A stretch of DNA of 64,000 bases, from NCBI GenBank assembly GCA_022561875.1, contig JADFQJ010000001.1, positions 1-64,000 on the forward strand, given 5' to 3'. Below the pieces are notes generated by a model that saw only the letters and a list, made by a program, of their open reading frames with translations, was not told where the DNA came from and made no database searches. Positions within the stretch are counted from its first letter, which is position 1. Each line of letters opens with the position of its first letter. The stretch comes from Bacteroidota bacterium (GTDB taxonomy: Bacteria > Bacteroidota > Bacteroidia > Bacteroidales > VadinHA17). Made by a program: the position numbers and the translations under genes. Shown here piece after piece: positions 18,907 to 28,573 of this stretch.

Positions 18907-20904
18907 ATGAAAAAGTCATTAATCATTCTACTTCTTGCCTTAATTGCCTTTCCAACACTATTTGCCCAGGAAGACATAGAAAAAGAGATATTCCTCGATG
19001 GTGAATATTTTATGATGTATAAAGAATTCACAGATGCTTTGCCTTTCTACCTCCAGCTTATCGGGAAATACCCTGAAAATGCTAATCTTAATTACAGGTT
19101 AGGGTTATGCTATCTTAATATTAAGGGGGAAAAAGACAAAGCCATTCCATATTTCGAAAAAGCCATCAATAATCTTACCAACAGATACAAAGAAGGTGAT
19201 TTCAGAGAAGAAAGAGCTCCTTATGATACATATTTTTTCCTGGCCAATGCATACCAGATTAACAATGAGGTTACTAAAGCACAGCGAACTTACGACAAAT
19301 ATCTTACTTTTCTCGACCCCGGCGATACTCTGAATATAACTTTTGTTAAGAAACAAATTGAATCATGTAAGAATGCAAAAAAACTTAAGCAGAATAGAGT
19401 TTATTTTGATGCTTATAACCTTGGTCAAACCATTAATAACTCGTATGCCAACTTTAGTCCTCAGATTTCGCAGAATGGGAATACACTTGTATACATGACC
19501 AAATTGAAATTCTATGATGCTATTTTCCACAGCAAAAAAGTTAATGGAAAATGGACTATCCCGGTTGACCTTTCTCCTCAGGTCAAATCAGACGGGGATC
19601 TTTATACTTCCTCCCTGTCATCTGACGGGCTAACGCTCTATTTAACAAAAAACGATAATTTAAACAGCGATATTTATGTAAGCTACTTTAAGGACAGCTC
19701 CTGGACTGAAGCTGTTAAATTGAATATGAATATTAATACAAAGTACTGGGAATCACATGCTTCAGAATCTCCGGATGGTTCGACACTTTATTTTTCAAGC
19801 AGCAAACCTAAAGGTTACGGAGGACTTGATATATACAAGTCTCAAAAAGATCCTGAAACCGGCAAATGGGGTAAAGCAGTAAATTTGGGGCCGGTCATAA
19901 ATACCTTATTCAATGAAGATTGTCCTTTCCTGACACAGGATGGCAATAGGTTCTATTTTAGCTCTCAGGGCCATGAAACCATAGGCGGATTTGATATCTT
20001 CTATACCGAAAAAACTGATGTGAATAATTGGACTAAACCTGTAAATATTGGTTATCCTATTAATTCCACTGATGATGATATTTTTTATTTACCTTACGGG
20101 AACGGGACAGGTGCGTATTATTCAATGTTTGGCAAGGAGGATAGCTTTGGTGATGAAGATATCTATTATCTGGATATTTTTTCCAATAATAATCCAAGGA
20201 AGGTAAAAATTAAAGGCACGGTTATCGCCCCCGGAATTACTGCAGACACTGAGAAAAAGATAAATATCGAGATCCGGGAGAAAGAAACTTCTGAAAAGAT
20301 TGCATCACCTGATGTTGAAATACCCTCCGGTAAATTTGTTTGTTCAATAACGAAACCGGGAAATTACATAGTGATTGTTAATGCCAGCGGATATGTCGAT
20401 GCTCAAACTGAATTTTCGGTTCCGGCAGACTATTCCAAAAGTGAAATTATAGTAAAAACCGAACTTAAACCTGTTGAGAAAGAATATGTTATTCTTCCCA
20501 ATATCTTTTTCGATTTTGATAAGTTTTTAATAAAAGATACAGAAACTTATAAAATAGAAGAGCTGTTCCGGATACTTACAGAAAACAAGGATTTAAAGCT
20601 TGAAATCAGGGGACATACTGACTTTATAGGTAGTCGCAAGTATAATGATGCACTCGGCAAAAAAAGATCGTTAGCAATTGTTAAATTACTGGTTTCTAAA
20701 GGGATCAGGGAAGAAAGGTTGAAATCAACAAGTGCAGGAGAAGAGAATCCTGTCGCCATTAATAAACTTCCTGATGGATCAGATTCACCAAAAGGAAGAG
20801 AGTTGAATAGAAGAGCAGAAGCAATTATTCTTCAATCTGATAATAAATTTATCATTCCGGCAAAAACTAATATACCGGATAAATTAAAGATTTCAGAACA
20901 ATAG
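18907..20904 (+). CDS. PorE-like outer-membrane-associated TPR/PD40/OmpA protein
   Basis: A 665-residue protein. Start ATG 18907 gives a clean signal peptide (MKKSLIILLLALIAFPTLFAQ) behind a good promoter. Domains in order: TPR about 24-150, PD40 propeller about 175-420 (TLYFSSSKPKGYGGLDIYKS), carboxypeptidase-regulatory-like domain about 432-520, OmpA-C 524-640. This order and length match PorE, the T9SS-associated peptidoglycan-binding protein of Porphyromonas. The OmpA domain keeps NIFFDFDKF, the Asp of RGHTDFIGS and the Arg of LNRRAEA, which bind diaminopimelate in this family. No lipobox is seen, unlike PorE. It is the most complete member of the array. Confidence 0.85.
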   Translation: MKKSLIILLLALIAFPTLFAQEDIEKEIFLDGEYFMMYKEFTDALPFYLQLIGKYPENANLNYRLGLCYLNIKGEKDKAIPYFEKAINNLTNRYKEGDFREERAPYDTYFFLANAYQINNEVTKAQRTYDKYLTFLDPGDTLNITFVKKQIESCKNAKKLKQNRVYFDAYNLGQTINNSYANFSPQISQNGNTLVYMTKLKFYDAIFHSKKVNGKWTIPVDLSPQVKSDGDLYTSSLSSDGLTLYLTKNDNLNSDIYVSYFKDSSWTEAVKLNMNINTKYWESHASESPDGSTLYFSSSKPKGYGGLDIYKSQKDPETGKWGKAVNLGPVINTLFNEDCPFLTQDGNRFYFSSQGHETIGGFDIFYTEKTDVNNWTKPVNIGYPINSTDDDIFYLPYGNGTGAYYSMFGKEDSFGDEDIYYLDIFSNNNPRKVKIKGTVIAPGITADTEKKINIEIREKETSEKIASPDVEIPSGKFVCSITKPGNYIVIVNASGYVDAQTEFSVPADYSKSEIIVKTELKPVEKEYVILPNIFFDFDKFLIKDTETYKIEELFRILTENKDLKLEIRGHTDFIGSRKYNDALGKKRSLAIVKLLVSKGIREERLKSTSAGEENPVAINKLPDGSDSPKGRELNRRAEAIILQSDNKFIIPAKTNIPDKLKISEQ

Positions 20905-20955
20905 ATCCTTTGATCTCTTCCTGTGTCCATATTTTCTTAAATTCCTGTTCGAAAA

Positions 20956-22749
20956 ATGAGATTTTTTTTTACATATATCATTCTATTATTTTTCCTATCT
21001 GCCCTGACTTTCGGACAGGAACCATTTGATCCGGAAAGGACTTTTTATAATGCTGAATTTGAATACAATAACGGTAACTTCCGAAAAACAGCACAATACT
21101 ATGAGTCTTTATTAAAAAAAGGAACAAAAACTGCCCATATTAAATATAAACTTGCCCGGACTTACCTGGAAATCCCCGGAAAAGAAAGCAATGCCGTTTT
21201 TTTACTTGAAGATGCTGTAAAAACCATTACCCCTGATTTTAAAACACAGAAATTTGCTGAAACCAAAGCTCCTTATGAAGCACTTTTATTGCTTGGTGAA
21301 GCTTACCAGATGAATGATCTACTGGCAAAGGCTACAGAAAAATACAAAAAGTATAAATCCCATATTATTGCATCCGGGAAGAATCCGGAAACCGTAAACA
21401 GGAAACTTAATAGCATTTCTACAGCATTGAAATTACGTAATACTCCATTGGATGTGGATAAAACCTTTTTACCATTTTATGAATTCGGGATCAGAAACTA
21501 TAACCCGGTTTTCTCAGGTGATGGTAATAGAATGGCCTTTATGAGTGATGGGAAATATTATAAAGCTATATATTTCTCGGAAAAACAAAACGGAAAATGG
21601 TTTGAACCCAGGAATATTACAATGGAGCTTGAATCTGACGGCTCATTTTTAATCACCTCTCTTTCTCACGATGGTAATGTGCTTTACCTTACTAAAAAAA
21701 TAAATAACAATGATTATGATTTGTTCTACAGCCGGTTTAATGAAGGTAAATGGTTGAAAATAACTTCCCTTGATCAAATCAATACAATGCGTGATGAAAT
21801 ACATGCATCTGAATCACCTGATGGCCGGTTCCTGGTATTCTCGAGCAATCGCGGAAGTAGTATTGGAGGCTACGATCTGTATATTTCTGCTTCAGCAAAT
21901 GGTAACTGGGAAAATCCTGAAAACTTAGGGCCTGTGATAAATACTCCCTATAACGAAAGCACACCTTTCTATTCACCAGATGGAAAAAAATTATACTTCA
22001 GTTCAGAGGGACACAATACTATGGGAAGATATGATATATTCATGAGCGGCATAACAAACGACAATAGATTCAGTCCGCCTCAAAACCTTGGTTATCCTGT
22101 TAACACAACAAAAGATGATATCTTTTACTGCCCCTCTGAGAAGGATTTTATCGGGTATACAGCTAATGTTTTTGATAAAACACAAGAGTTAAATGTTATC
22201 AGGATTGAACAATTCAATGCTTTTCATCCCAGAAAAGTTATAATTAAAGGCACAATTATAACGGATAAAACAAAGGAAATTATTATCCACACACTGCTTA
22301 AGTCCATACCAATTGAAACTACATTAAAACAGGAAGTTTTTAAGTTAAGTTGCATTCAATTCCTGTTTGATGATTGGGGACTCTCAAAGACTTCAACCCG
22401 GCGTCTCGACCAGGTATATAAGATACTGATCCGGGTTGATTCAGCGAAATTGAGAATTGTTGGTCATACTGACGCTATTGGTAGTAATAAGTACAATATC
22501 AGTCTGTCTCAAAAACGTGCTGTCTCTGTTCAAAATTACCTGATCAAGAAAGGAATTTCTCCTAAGCGTCTTAATATCAGATGGGAAGGCGAAACACACC
22601 CTGTTGCTATTAATAAAAACCCTGATGGGGCCGATAATCCTGAAGGCAGAAAATTCAACAGGCGCGTTTGTTTTGACCCTTTGAATATTCCTGAAAACAT
22701 TACTATTGAATACATTAACCAGGTTCCTGAAGGGCTTAATATAAAATAA
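20956..22749 (+). CDS. PorE-like TPR/PD40/OmpA protein lacking most of the regulatory-like domain
   Basis: A 597-residue paralogue 51 bp after the previous gene, probably in the same transcript. Signal peptide 1-20 (MRFFFTYIILLFFLSALTFG), TPR about 22-150, PD40 propeller about 180-415 (KLYFSSEGHNTMGRYDIFMS). The carboxypeptidase-regulatory-like domain is reduced to a short link (about 420-455), and the OmpA-C domain starts almost at once (463-580). The OmpA domain keeps GHTDAIGSNKYN and FNRRV, so peptidoglycan binding should be intact. The propeller blade motifs are less regular than in its neighbours. Confidence 0.85.
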   Translation: MRFFFTYIILLFFLSALTFGQEPFDPERTFYNAEFEYNNGNFRKTAQYYESLLKKGTKTAHIKYKLARTYLEIPGKESNAVFLLEDAVKTITPDFKTQKFAETKAPYEALLLLGEAYQMNDLLAKATEKYKKYKSHIIASGKNPETVNRKLNSISTALKLRNTPLDVDKTFLPFYEFGIRNYNPVFSGDGNRMAFMSDGKYYKAIYFSEKQNGKWFEPRNITMELESDGSFLITSLSHDGNVLYLTKKINNNDYDLFYSRFNEGKWLKITSLDQINTMRDEIHASESPDGRFLVFSSNRGSSIGGYDLYISASANGNWENPENLGPVINTPYNESTPFYSPDGKKLYFSSEGHNTMGRYDIFMSGITNDNRFSPPQNLGYPVNTTKDDIFYCPSEKDFIGYTANVFDKTQELNVIRIEQFNAFHPRKVIIKGTIITDKTKEIIIHTLLKSIPIETTLKQEVFKLSCIQFLFDDWGLSKTSTRRLDQVYKILIRVDSAKLRIVGHTDAIGSNKYNISLSQKRAVSVQNYLIKKGISPKRLNIRWEGETHPVAINKNPDGADNPEGRKFNRRVCFDPLNIPENITIEYINQVPEGLNIK

Positions 22750-22961
22750 CAGGCATTTTTTATCTCTTTTTTTGTTTTTTTCTCAAATATCTCTCGCTTT
22801 ATTCTGTTTTTCCAATCAATTTCTTAATTTTGATATAATTGAATTACTTGAATTCTAACCGGATTCTTGCAATAGCTAAAAGTCATAACCAGATAGCTCA
22901 AGAATTTTTTATACGGAAGGTTTACGAAGGGATATTTTTAGTAAGGGTAATTATAAAAAAG

Positions 22962-22990
22962 AACATAGTTTTGCAAAGTAATTAAATAAT
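22962..22990 (+). repeat. Short copy of the AACATAGC repeat abutting a start codon
   Basis: AACATAGTTTTGCAAAGTAA and the following TTAAATAATG match the first 28 bp of the repeats at 15621 and 56396, and run into the ATG at 22989. The rest of the 239-bp gap before this gene shows nothing I can name. Confidence 0.55.
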
Positions 22991-24461
22991 GAAACGTTTT
23001 GCTCTTCTATTCCTGATTGTTTTTATCTGTTCTCACGGATATTCTCAGATTGAAAATACACCGGAAGAATACTTTGAGAATGGGGATTTCTTTTTCTTTG
23101 CTGAAGATTATTCCGAAGCCTTATTCAATTTTCTTCAGCTTGAGGGTACCGATTTTATGAATGAGAATATAAAATACAAAATTGGGTTTTGTTACCTTAA
23201 CATCCCGGGCGAAGAATACAATGCCATCCCTTACTTTAAAGAAGCTTCACAAAATACAACACTGAAGTACAAAATCAAATCGGTAAAGGAAAAACAGGCT
23301 CCCTGGCACACCTATTTTTATCTGGGGAAAGCATACAGGATTATCAATCAACTGGATAAAGCGCTGGAGGCGTATAGTACATTTAAAAATCTACCTGACT
23401 TTGAGGATAATTATAACCTGAACATAGTAGATAACGAAATAAGCTCCTGTGAAAAAGCAAAGATCATCCAGGATATCCCGATCAAGATCAAAGAAACAAA
23501 CCTTGGAGAACTAATAAACAATTCCTCAGCCAACTATAATCCTGTCATATCACCGGATGAAAACACACTGATATTTATGACAGATCTCAAATTTTATAAC
23601 GCCATTTACCAATCGAAAAAAGTCGATGGGCAATGGACTGATCCTGAGAATATTACACCACAGGTTGGCTCAGATGGCGATGTTGTTCCCACCTCACTTT
23701 CGTACGACGGGAAAAAGCTTTTCCTGGTTAAAGGCAGTAATAACAACAGGGATATATACATCAGCAGGTATGAAGATGGATGGTGGACAAAAATGGAACC
23801 CCTGGGTAAAAATATTAACTCCAACCGTGCTGAATCTCATGCCTCTGTTTCTTCCGATGGAAATACCCTGTATTTTACCAGTAACCGGAAAGGTGGCGAG
23901 GGGGAACTGGATATATACAGTTCAAAGAAAATGAAAAACGGGCAATGGGGAGCCGCTGAAAATCTTGGTCCCAAAATAAATACTATTTATAATGAAGAAA
24001 CTCCTTTCCTTTCTGCTGATGGGAAGATACTCTATTTTAGTTCTGAAGGGCATTATAACATGGGAGGCTTTGACGTATTTTACTCCGGTTTGAAAGAAGG
24101 CGGTAATTGGGACAATCCGATAAACATCGGGTATCCGGTTAATACAACCGCTGATAATATTTTTTACAATCCTGTGGGAAACGGATACATTGGTTACATA
24201 TCCAGGATCAAACGTGAGGGATTTGGTAATAAGGATATCTACAGGATTTTGATCATACCTGACGAAAAAAAACCTGTGAGTGAATTTTCCGGACCTGTTG
24301 ATATGAATGGCAAAACCCTGGTGATAGATAAGGATTTCAATATCAAAATTATAGATAAACTGACTAACAAAGTTATTGCTACAATATACTATGATAAAGC
24401 AAAAGGCAAATTCACCTATGTCAGTGAATCCGGTAATTATGACTTTAAATATGAAGAATAG
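22989..24461 (+). CDS. Short PorE-like TPR/PD40 protein without OmpA domain
   Basis: A 490-residue paralogue. Signal peptide 1-19 (MKRFALLFLIVFICSHGYSQ), TPR about 20-150 (CYLNIPGEEYNAIPYFKEAS), PD40 propeller about 170-425 (TLYFTSNRKGGEGELDIYSS and ILYFSSEGHYNMGGFDVFYS). After the propeller only about 60 residues of a regulatory-like beta domain remain, and the frame ends with a normal stop. With no OmpA, SPOR or membrane segment it should be soluble in the periplasm or bound to a partner. Either a truncated paralogue or a deliberate anchor-less form; the reading frame is clean, so I treat it as a gene. Confidence 0.82.
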   Translation: MKRFALLFLIVFICSHGYSQIENTPEEYFENGDFFFFAEDYSEALFNFLQLEGTDFMNENIKYKIGFCYLNIPGEEYNAIPYFKEASQNTTLKYKIKSVKEKQAPWHTYFYLGKAYRIINQLDKALEAYSTFKNLPDFEDNYNLNIVDNEISSCEKAKIIQDIPIKIKETNLGELINNSSANYNPVISPDENTLIFMTDLKFYNAIYQSKKVDGQWTDPENITPQVGSDGDVVPTSLSYDGKKLFLVKGSNNNRDIYISRYEDGWWTKMEPLGKNINSNRAESHASVSSDGNTLYFTSNRKGGEGELDIYSSKKMKNGQWGAAENLGPKINTIYNEETPFLSADGKILYFSSEGHYNMGGFDVFYSGLKEGGNWDNPINIGYPVNTTADNIFYNPVGNGYIGYISRIKREGFGNKDIYRILIIPDEKKPVSEFSGPVDMNGKTLVIDKDFNIKIIDKLTNKVIATIYYDKAKGKFTYVSESGNYDFKYEE

Positions 24462-24508
24462 TCATTAATCTATGAACTAATCAGGTTTGAACCTGCATTA
24501 TAAAGCAA

Positions 24509-24539
24509 TTTGTTAAACAATATATTTTGTCTATATTTA
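24509..24539 (+). promoter_or_regulatory. Bacteroidota-type promoter for the SPOR-like paralogue
   Basis: TTTG (24509-24512), a 19-bp spacer and TATATTTA (24532-24539, one mismatch to TAnnTTTG) lie 13 nt before ATG 24552. It overlaps the earlier in-frame ATG at 24510, arguing for the later start. Confidence 0.5.
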
Positions 24540-24551
24540 GATTATTCAGGT

Positions 24552-26480
24552 ATGAGAAAGATATTTTACATAATTGCTATTCTGGTCTGGCTTAGCACAT
24601 CTGTGTCATTTGCCCAGAACAAGTCCCAGATAAGAGATTTCTTTATTAAAGCCGAATCTCACTATTTATATGGTGAATATGAAAAGGCTAATGAGATATA
24701 CATGGTCTTAAACCAGATGATGCCTGAAAATGCCAATATTCAATACAAGATAGGTAATTGTTATCTACAAATCCCTCATGAAAAGACAAAAGCCATTCCC
24801 TACCTTCAAAGTGCCATAACAAATGCTGAATATGGAGCCAAAATAACACGGTTCAATGAAAAAAGAGCGCCATTGGATGCATATTTTTCACTTGGTAATG
24901 CATTCCGGATCAATAATAACCTTGATAAAGCCATCTTAACATATGCAAAGTTCAAGGATCTGTTATCCGGTGAGAATGGAATGGTTAACTCCGATTTTGT
25001 TGATCAGATGATCATGGCGTGTAAGAATGCAAAAAAAATAATGGAAACCCCACTGAATATTACTAAGAAAAACCTGGGTGAAAAAATAAATATTGTTGCT
25101 ATTAATCACAGACCGGCTGTTTCAGGGGATGGGAATACAATGGTTTATACATGCGCTATGGGGGAAGAGAATTCAATTTATATGTCAAAGAAAATTAGTG
25201 GTACGTGGAGTCCCCCGATCGAGATAACCAGTCAGATTTCAAATCAAAGAGATATCTCATCATCCTCTCTGAATTATGATGGTTCACAATTATTCATCTA
25301 CAAAGTGGACGACTTTGTTGGAAATATTTATGTTAGCAACTATTCCGATGGTACCTGGAGTAAGATAAATAAGCTTAACAGTAATATCAATACAAAATAT
25401 TACGAGTCACATGCAAGTGTAAGTAAAGATGGTAATACATTATTCTTTACCAGTAACCGGCAAGGAGGAGAAGGAGGATCAGATATTTATAAATCTGAAT
25501 TACAATCTGATGGATCATGGGGCCCTGCTAAAAACCTTGGGTCTTTAATAAATACTCCATTTAATGAAGACACTCCTTTCCTTACCAATAACGATTCTAT
25601 CCTTTTTTTCAGCTCCGAAGGTCATTACACCATGGGAGGATACGATATATTTAAGGCGAAAAGAAAGAATGACGTTTGGAAAACGCCTGAAAACATTGGT
25701 TATCCAATTAATACCACAGATGACGATCTATTCTTCCAACCTATTGGAGACGGGACAACTGCTTATTATTCAATGCTTACCGGTTACAAAGAGAAAAATA
25801 TTTTCAAAATAAATCTTTTCCCCAGGAAAATTGAACTTGTTTTTGAAATCAGAGGAATTCTCAGCCTGCAGGATACAATCATTTCGTTTAGTGATGATTT
25901 CCCAATCAGTCTGATTGATATCGTTAGTAAAGACACTTTCGACGTAAGCTACCCGAACAAATCTACGGGTTTATACAGTTTTATTACAAACACGGGGGAG
26001 TATGAGCTCACTTATGAAGGAACAGGGTATCTCAAACAAACAAAAAAGCTTTCCCTTAATGAGGATAGTCCTGAATCTGTGATAACTATTGACATCAAGC
26101 TGGAACCTGATATCATATACGTTGAGAAGAAAAAAATGTCTATCGTGGATTTTTCAAAGATACCTGTTGTCGAATCAATTGACTCTTCGTTACTAATTAC
26201 AGATGTCGAAGTTAAAGATATTAGTGATATTGATGAAGAAGGCAGAGATGTTCTTTATTATACCGTACAACTCATGGCGCTTTATAACCCGGTTGATATT
26301 TCTTACTTTATAGGACTCGACGTAAAAGTTCTTTACGGAAAAGACCTGTTTTATCGTTATACTACGGGCAGACTTGAAACCGTTGAAGAGGCTGAACAGC
26401 TAAGAACTGAAATAGTAAATATGGGGTATCCTGAAGAAATATTTATCAAGAAAGTTTACCGTGAGATTACAGAAGAATAG
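24552..26480 (+). CDS. PorE-like TPR/PD40 protein with C-terminal SPOR-like domain
   Basis: A 642-residue paralogue starting at ATG 24552, where MRKIFYIIAILVWLSTSVSF gives a signal peptide. TPR about 24-155, PD40 propeller about 180-415 (TLFFTSNRQGGEGGSDIYKS), regulatory-like domain about 430-515. In place of OmpA it ends in a SPOR-like fold (about 570-640): YYTVQLMALYNPVDISYFIG, DLFYRYTTGRLETVEEAEQL and a final GYPEEIFIKK strand. SPOR domains bind denuded glycan at sites of wall splitting, so this member probably contacts peptidoglycan in a different way from the OmpA members. Last of the five-gene array. Confidence 0.82.
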   Translation: MRKIFYIIAILVWLSTSVSFAQNKSQIRDFFIKAESHYLYGEYEKANEIYMVLNQMMPENANIQYKIGNCYLQIPHEKTKAIPYLQSAITNAEYGAKITRFNEKRAPLDAYFSLGNAFRINNNLDKAILTYAKFKDLLSGENGMVNSDFVDQMIMACKNAKKIMETPLNITKKNLGEKINIVAINHRPAVSGDGNTMVYTCAMGEENSIYMSKKISGTWSPPIEITSQISNQRDISSSSLNYDGSQLFIYKVDDFVGNIYVSNYSDGTWSKINKLNSNINTKYYESHASVSKDGNTLFFTSNRQGGEGGSDIYKSELQSDGSWGPAKNLGSLINTPFNEDTPFLTNNDSILFFSSEGHYTMGGYDIFKAKRKNDVWKTPENIGYPINTTDDDLFFQPIGDGTTAYYSMLTGYKEKNIFKINLFPRKIELVFEIRGILSLQDTIISFSDDFPISLIDIVSKDTFDVSYPNKSTGLYSFITNTGEYELTYEGTGYLKQTKKLSLNEDSPESVITIDIKLEPDIIYVEKKKMSIVDFSKIPVVESIDSSLLITDVEVKDISDIDEEGRDVLYYTVQLMALYNPVDISYFIGLDVKVLYGKDLFYRYTTGRLETVEEAEQLRTEIVNMGYPEEIFIKKVYREITEE

Positions 26481-26489
26481 TAACTTAAC

Positions 26490-26680
26490 GGAAGTGCGAA
26501 GAGTGAAGAAGCAGGAAGTAAATAGTAAGTAGTAAATAGTAAGAAGAAGTAAGATGTCGCGTGTCCCGTCCTGAAAAATGTCTATATAAAAAATCGGAGA
26601 GAGGTGAGAGATGAGAGGTGAGAGATGAGAGGTGAGTTGAAGAGTGAAGAATGAAGAAGAAGATTGAGGAAACCTACATA
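26490..26680 (+). repeat. Purine-rich short-repeat tract
   Basis: The plus strand is almost all A and G, with AGTAAATAGTAAG repeats and then two and a half copies of a 14-mer GAGAGGTGAGAGAT around 26595-26635. A similar tract is at 10985-11050. No gene is visible in this gap. Confidence 0.6.
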
Positions 26681-26719
26681 TAACATATAACGGATAACGT
26701 AAAGATAACTTCCGAATAA

Positions 26720-27265
26720 TTGGATAAAAACTACCTTAAGAATAAAAACATCCTCCTCAGGGCTCCTGAGCCGGAGGACCTTGAATTACTCTACAAATGG
26801 GAAAATGATACTTCTGTCTGGCAGGCAGGTAATACTCTTTCTCCTTTCTCAAAATTTATTCTAAGAAAATTTATTGAGAACTCTCACAAAGACATTCATG
26901 AAACCAGGCAACAACGGTTTATGATTGATCTCCAAAGTAAAACGCCTGTAGAGACTATCGGCACAATTGACCTTTTTGATTATGACCCCTTCCATGAGAG
27001 AGCAGGTATCGGGATTCTTATTATGAACAACAAAATCAGACAAAGGGGTTATGCAACTGAAGCTCTCCAGGCCCTGATCAACTACTCTTTTGAAATCCTG
27101 AGACTGCATCAATTATTTGCTAACGTGGATGTGGAGAATTCTGCAAGTCTCAAACTTTTTGAAAAACATGGATTCAGGATCACAGGGGAAAAAAAGGAAT
27201 GGACCAAAACTCCGTCAGGAAGGAAAGATGAATATTTTCTTCAACTGCTTAGAACTGATCGTTAG
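26720..27265 (+). CDS. GNAT-family N-acetyltransferase (RimJ/RimL-like)
   Basis: A 181-residue acyl-CoA-dependent acetyltransferase. NILLRAPEPEDLELLYKWEN is the usual N-terminus; the acetyl-CoA-binding motif A is GIGILIMNNKIRQRGYATEA with the Q/RxxGxA pyrophosphate loop, and LFANVDVENSASLKLFEKHG is motif B. The start is TTG at 26720, directly after an in-frame TAA; no ATG lies before the conserved domain, so the non-ATG start is forced. The acceptor is unknown; SpeG-like polyamine and protein N-terminal acetylation are both possible. It converges on the HSDR_N gene and overlaps it by 4 bp. Confidence 0.85.
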   Translation: MDKNYLKNKNILLRAPEPEDLELLYKWENDTSVWQAGNTLSPFSKFILRKFIENSHKDIHETRQQRFMIDLQSKTPVETIGTIDLFDYDPFHERAGIGILIMNNKIRQRGYATEALQALINYSFEILRLHQLFANVDVENSASLKLFEKHGFRITGEKKEWTKTPSGRKDEYFLQLLRTDR

Positions 27266-27726
27266 TTTTGTATCTCTTTAAAAGAAGGCATTTCGTTCAC
27301 AAAAGTATATGACTTTCTTTCATAATCCATCTTGCAACAGTAATGTTGCAGACCGTTAGTCACTATTAAATAGTCAACTTCAAAGCTTAAATTATATCTT
27401 GCTACCTGCTCAAAAACAGTCTGGCTTATCCTTACTTTGGGCGATTTGCATTCGACAAGCACTTTAGGTTTCCCGCTTTTATTAAATAAAGCAATATCTG
27501 CTCTCTTTGACAGTCTGTTTAATTTGAAAAACATTTCAACCCGTACCAGCGATTGAGGGTAGCCCTTTTCCCTTATCAGGTAGCTGATGAAGTTCTGCCT
27601 TACCCACTCTTCCGGTGTAAGCAAGACATGCTTTTTTCTTATTTTATCAAAAATATACCTTTTGCCCTCTTTTTCAGTATACCTGAAATCATACGCCGGT
27701 AAGCTCAGATTCTTCAAATTGTACAT
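27262..27726 (-). CDS. HSDR_N-type PD-(D/E)XK nuclease-fold protein
   Basis: A 154-residue protein matching the type I restriction enzyme R N-terminal (HSDR_N) family that Bacteroidota carry as a stand-alone gene. The nuclease signature is visible: D77 in KRADIALF, then E92-C-K94 in VLVECKSP, with a conserved QVARYN helix after it. There is no helicase, methylase or specificity gene nearby, so it is not part of a restriction system. A DNA-processing or repair role is possible but unproven. It starts 58 bp from the divergent AMP nucleosidase gene. Confidence 0.82.
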   Translation of the reverse strand: MYNLKNLSLPAYDFRYTEKEGKRYIFDKIRKKHVLLTPEEWVRQNFISYLIREKGYPQSLVRVEMFFKLNRLSKRADIALFNKSGKPKVLVECKSPKVRISQTVFEQVARYNLSFEVDYLIVTNGLQHYCCKMDYERKSYTFVNEMPSFKEIQN

Positions 27727-27784
27727 TTGTTTTTATTATCTTCGCAAAAATAACTTATTATTCAGTATAAAGCCTGAATATGCC

Positions 27785-28570
27785 ATGAAAGGTACAAATA
27801 TGAAAACTAAAAAAGAAATAGTTAAAAACTGGTTACCGAGATATACGGGTATTGATCTCGATAGATTTGGCAAGCACATATTACTGACAAATTTTTCCTA
27901 TTACATTGAATTGTTCGCCCGGTGGAATAATGTGCCGATCAATGGGATGAAAAAAAACATGCCTAATGTAACTGCCAGGGGTATTACAATCATTGACTTT
28001 GGAATGGGAAGTGCTAATGCTGCAACAATAATGGATTTGCTAAGTGCAATTCACCCAAAAGCTGTCCTTTTTCTTGGAAAATGCGGAGGACTGAAAAAGA
28101 AGAACAAACTTGGCGACCTGATACTCCCTATTGCAGCTATTAGAAGCGATGGTGCTTCAAACGATTATCTCCCTCCCGAAGTCCCTGCGTTACCGGCTTT
28201 TAACCTTCAGAGAGCAGTTTCATCCGTAATACGGGATCATGGCCGTGACTACTGGACCGGTACTGTTTATACAACTAACCGCCGGGTATGGGAATATGAT
28301 GAAAGATTTAAGAAATACCTGCGAAAAACAAAAGCTATGGCAATTGATATGGAATCTGCGACTATTTTTACCGTGGGTTTCATCAATAGTATTCCATCAG
28401 GCGCACTTCTATTGGTATCGGACCAACCAATGATATCAACCGGAATTAAAACAACAAAAAGTGATAAAAAAGTAACAAACAGCTTTGTGGAAGAACACTT
28501 GCGAATCGGAATAGATTCAATGCTGGAATTGATCAATAAAGGTTCCTCAGTGAAACATCTTAAATTTTAG
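27785..28570 (+). CDS. amn: AMP nucleosidase
   Basis: A 261-residue protein cleaving AMP to adenine and ribose 5-phosphate, of the short Bacteroidota type. The frame is open back to 27587, but that extension overlaps the divergent HSDR_N gene; ATG 27785 (or 27800) begins the conserved TKKEIVKNWLPRYTG. The phosphorylase-superfamily core follows: GITIIDFGMGSANAATIMDL, FLGKCGGLKKKNKLGDLILP, and AIDMESATIFTVGF, whose Met-Glu pair contacts the ribose, then LLLVSDQP with the catalytic Asp. Three bp separate it from holA, so the two are probably co-transcribed. Confidence 0.9.
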   Translation: MKGTNMKTKKEIVKNWLPRYTGIDLDRFGKHILLTNFSYYIELFARWNNVPINGMKKNMPNVTARGITIIDFGMGSANAATIMDLLSAIHPKAVLFLGKCGGLKKKNKLGDLILPIAAIRSDGASNDYLPPEVPALPAFNLQRAVSSVIRDHGRDYWTGTVYTTNRRVWEYDERFKKYLRKTKAMAIDMESATIFTVGFINSIPSGALLLVSDQPMISTGIKTTKSDKKVTNSFVEEHLRIGIDSMLELINKGSSVKHLKF

Positions 28571-28573
28571 CAG

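Noticed and set aside
27262-27726. Type I restriction-modification system
   Set aside because: Only the small HSDR_N-like domain is present; there is no helicase, HsdM or HsdS gene around it.
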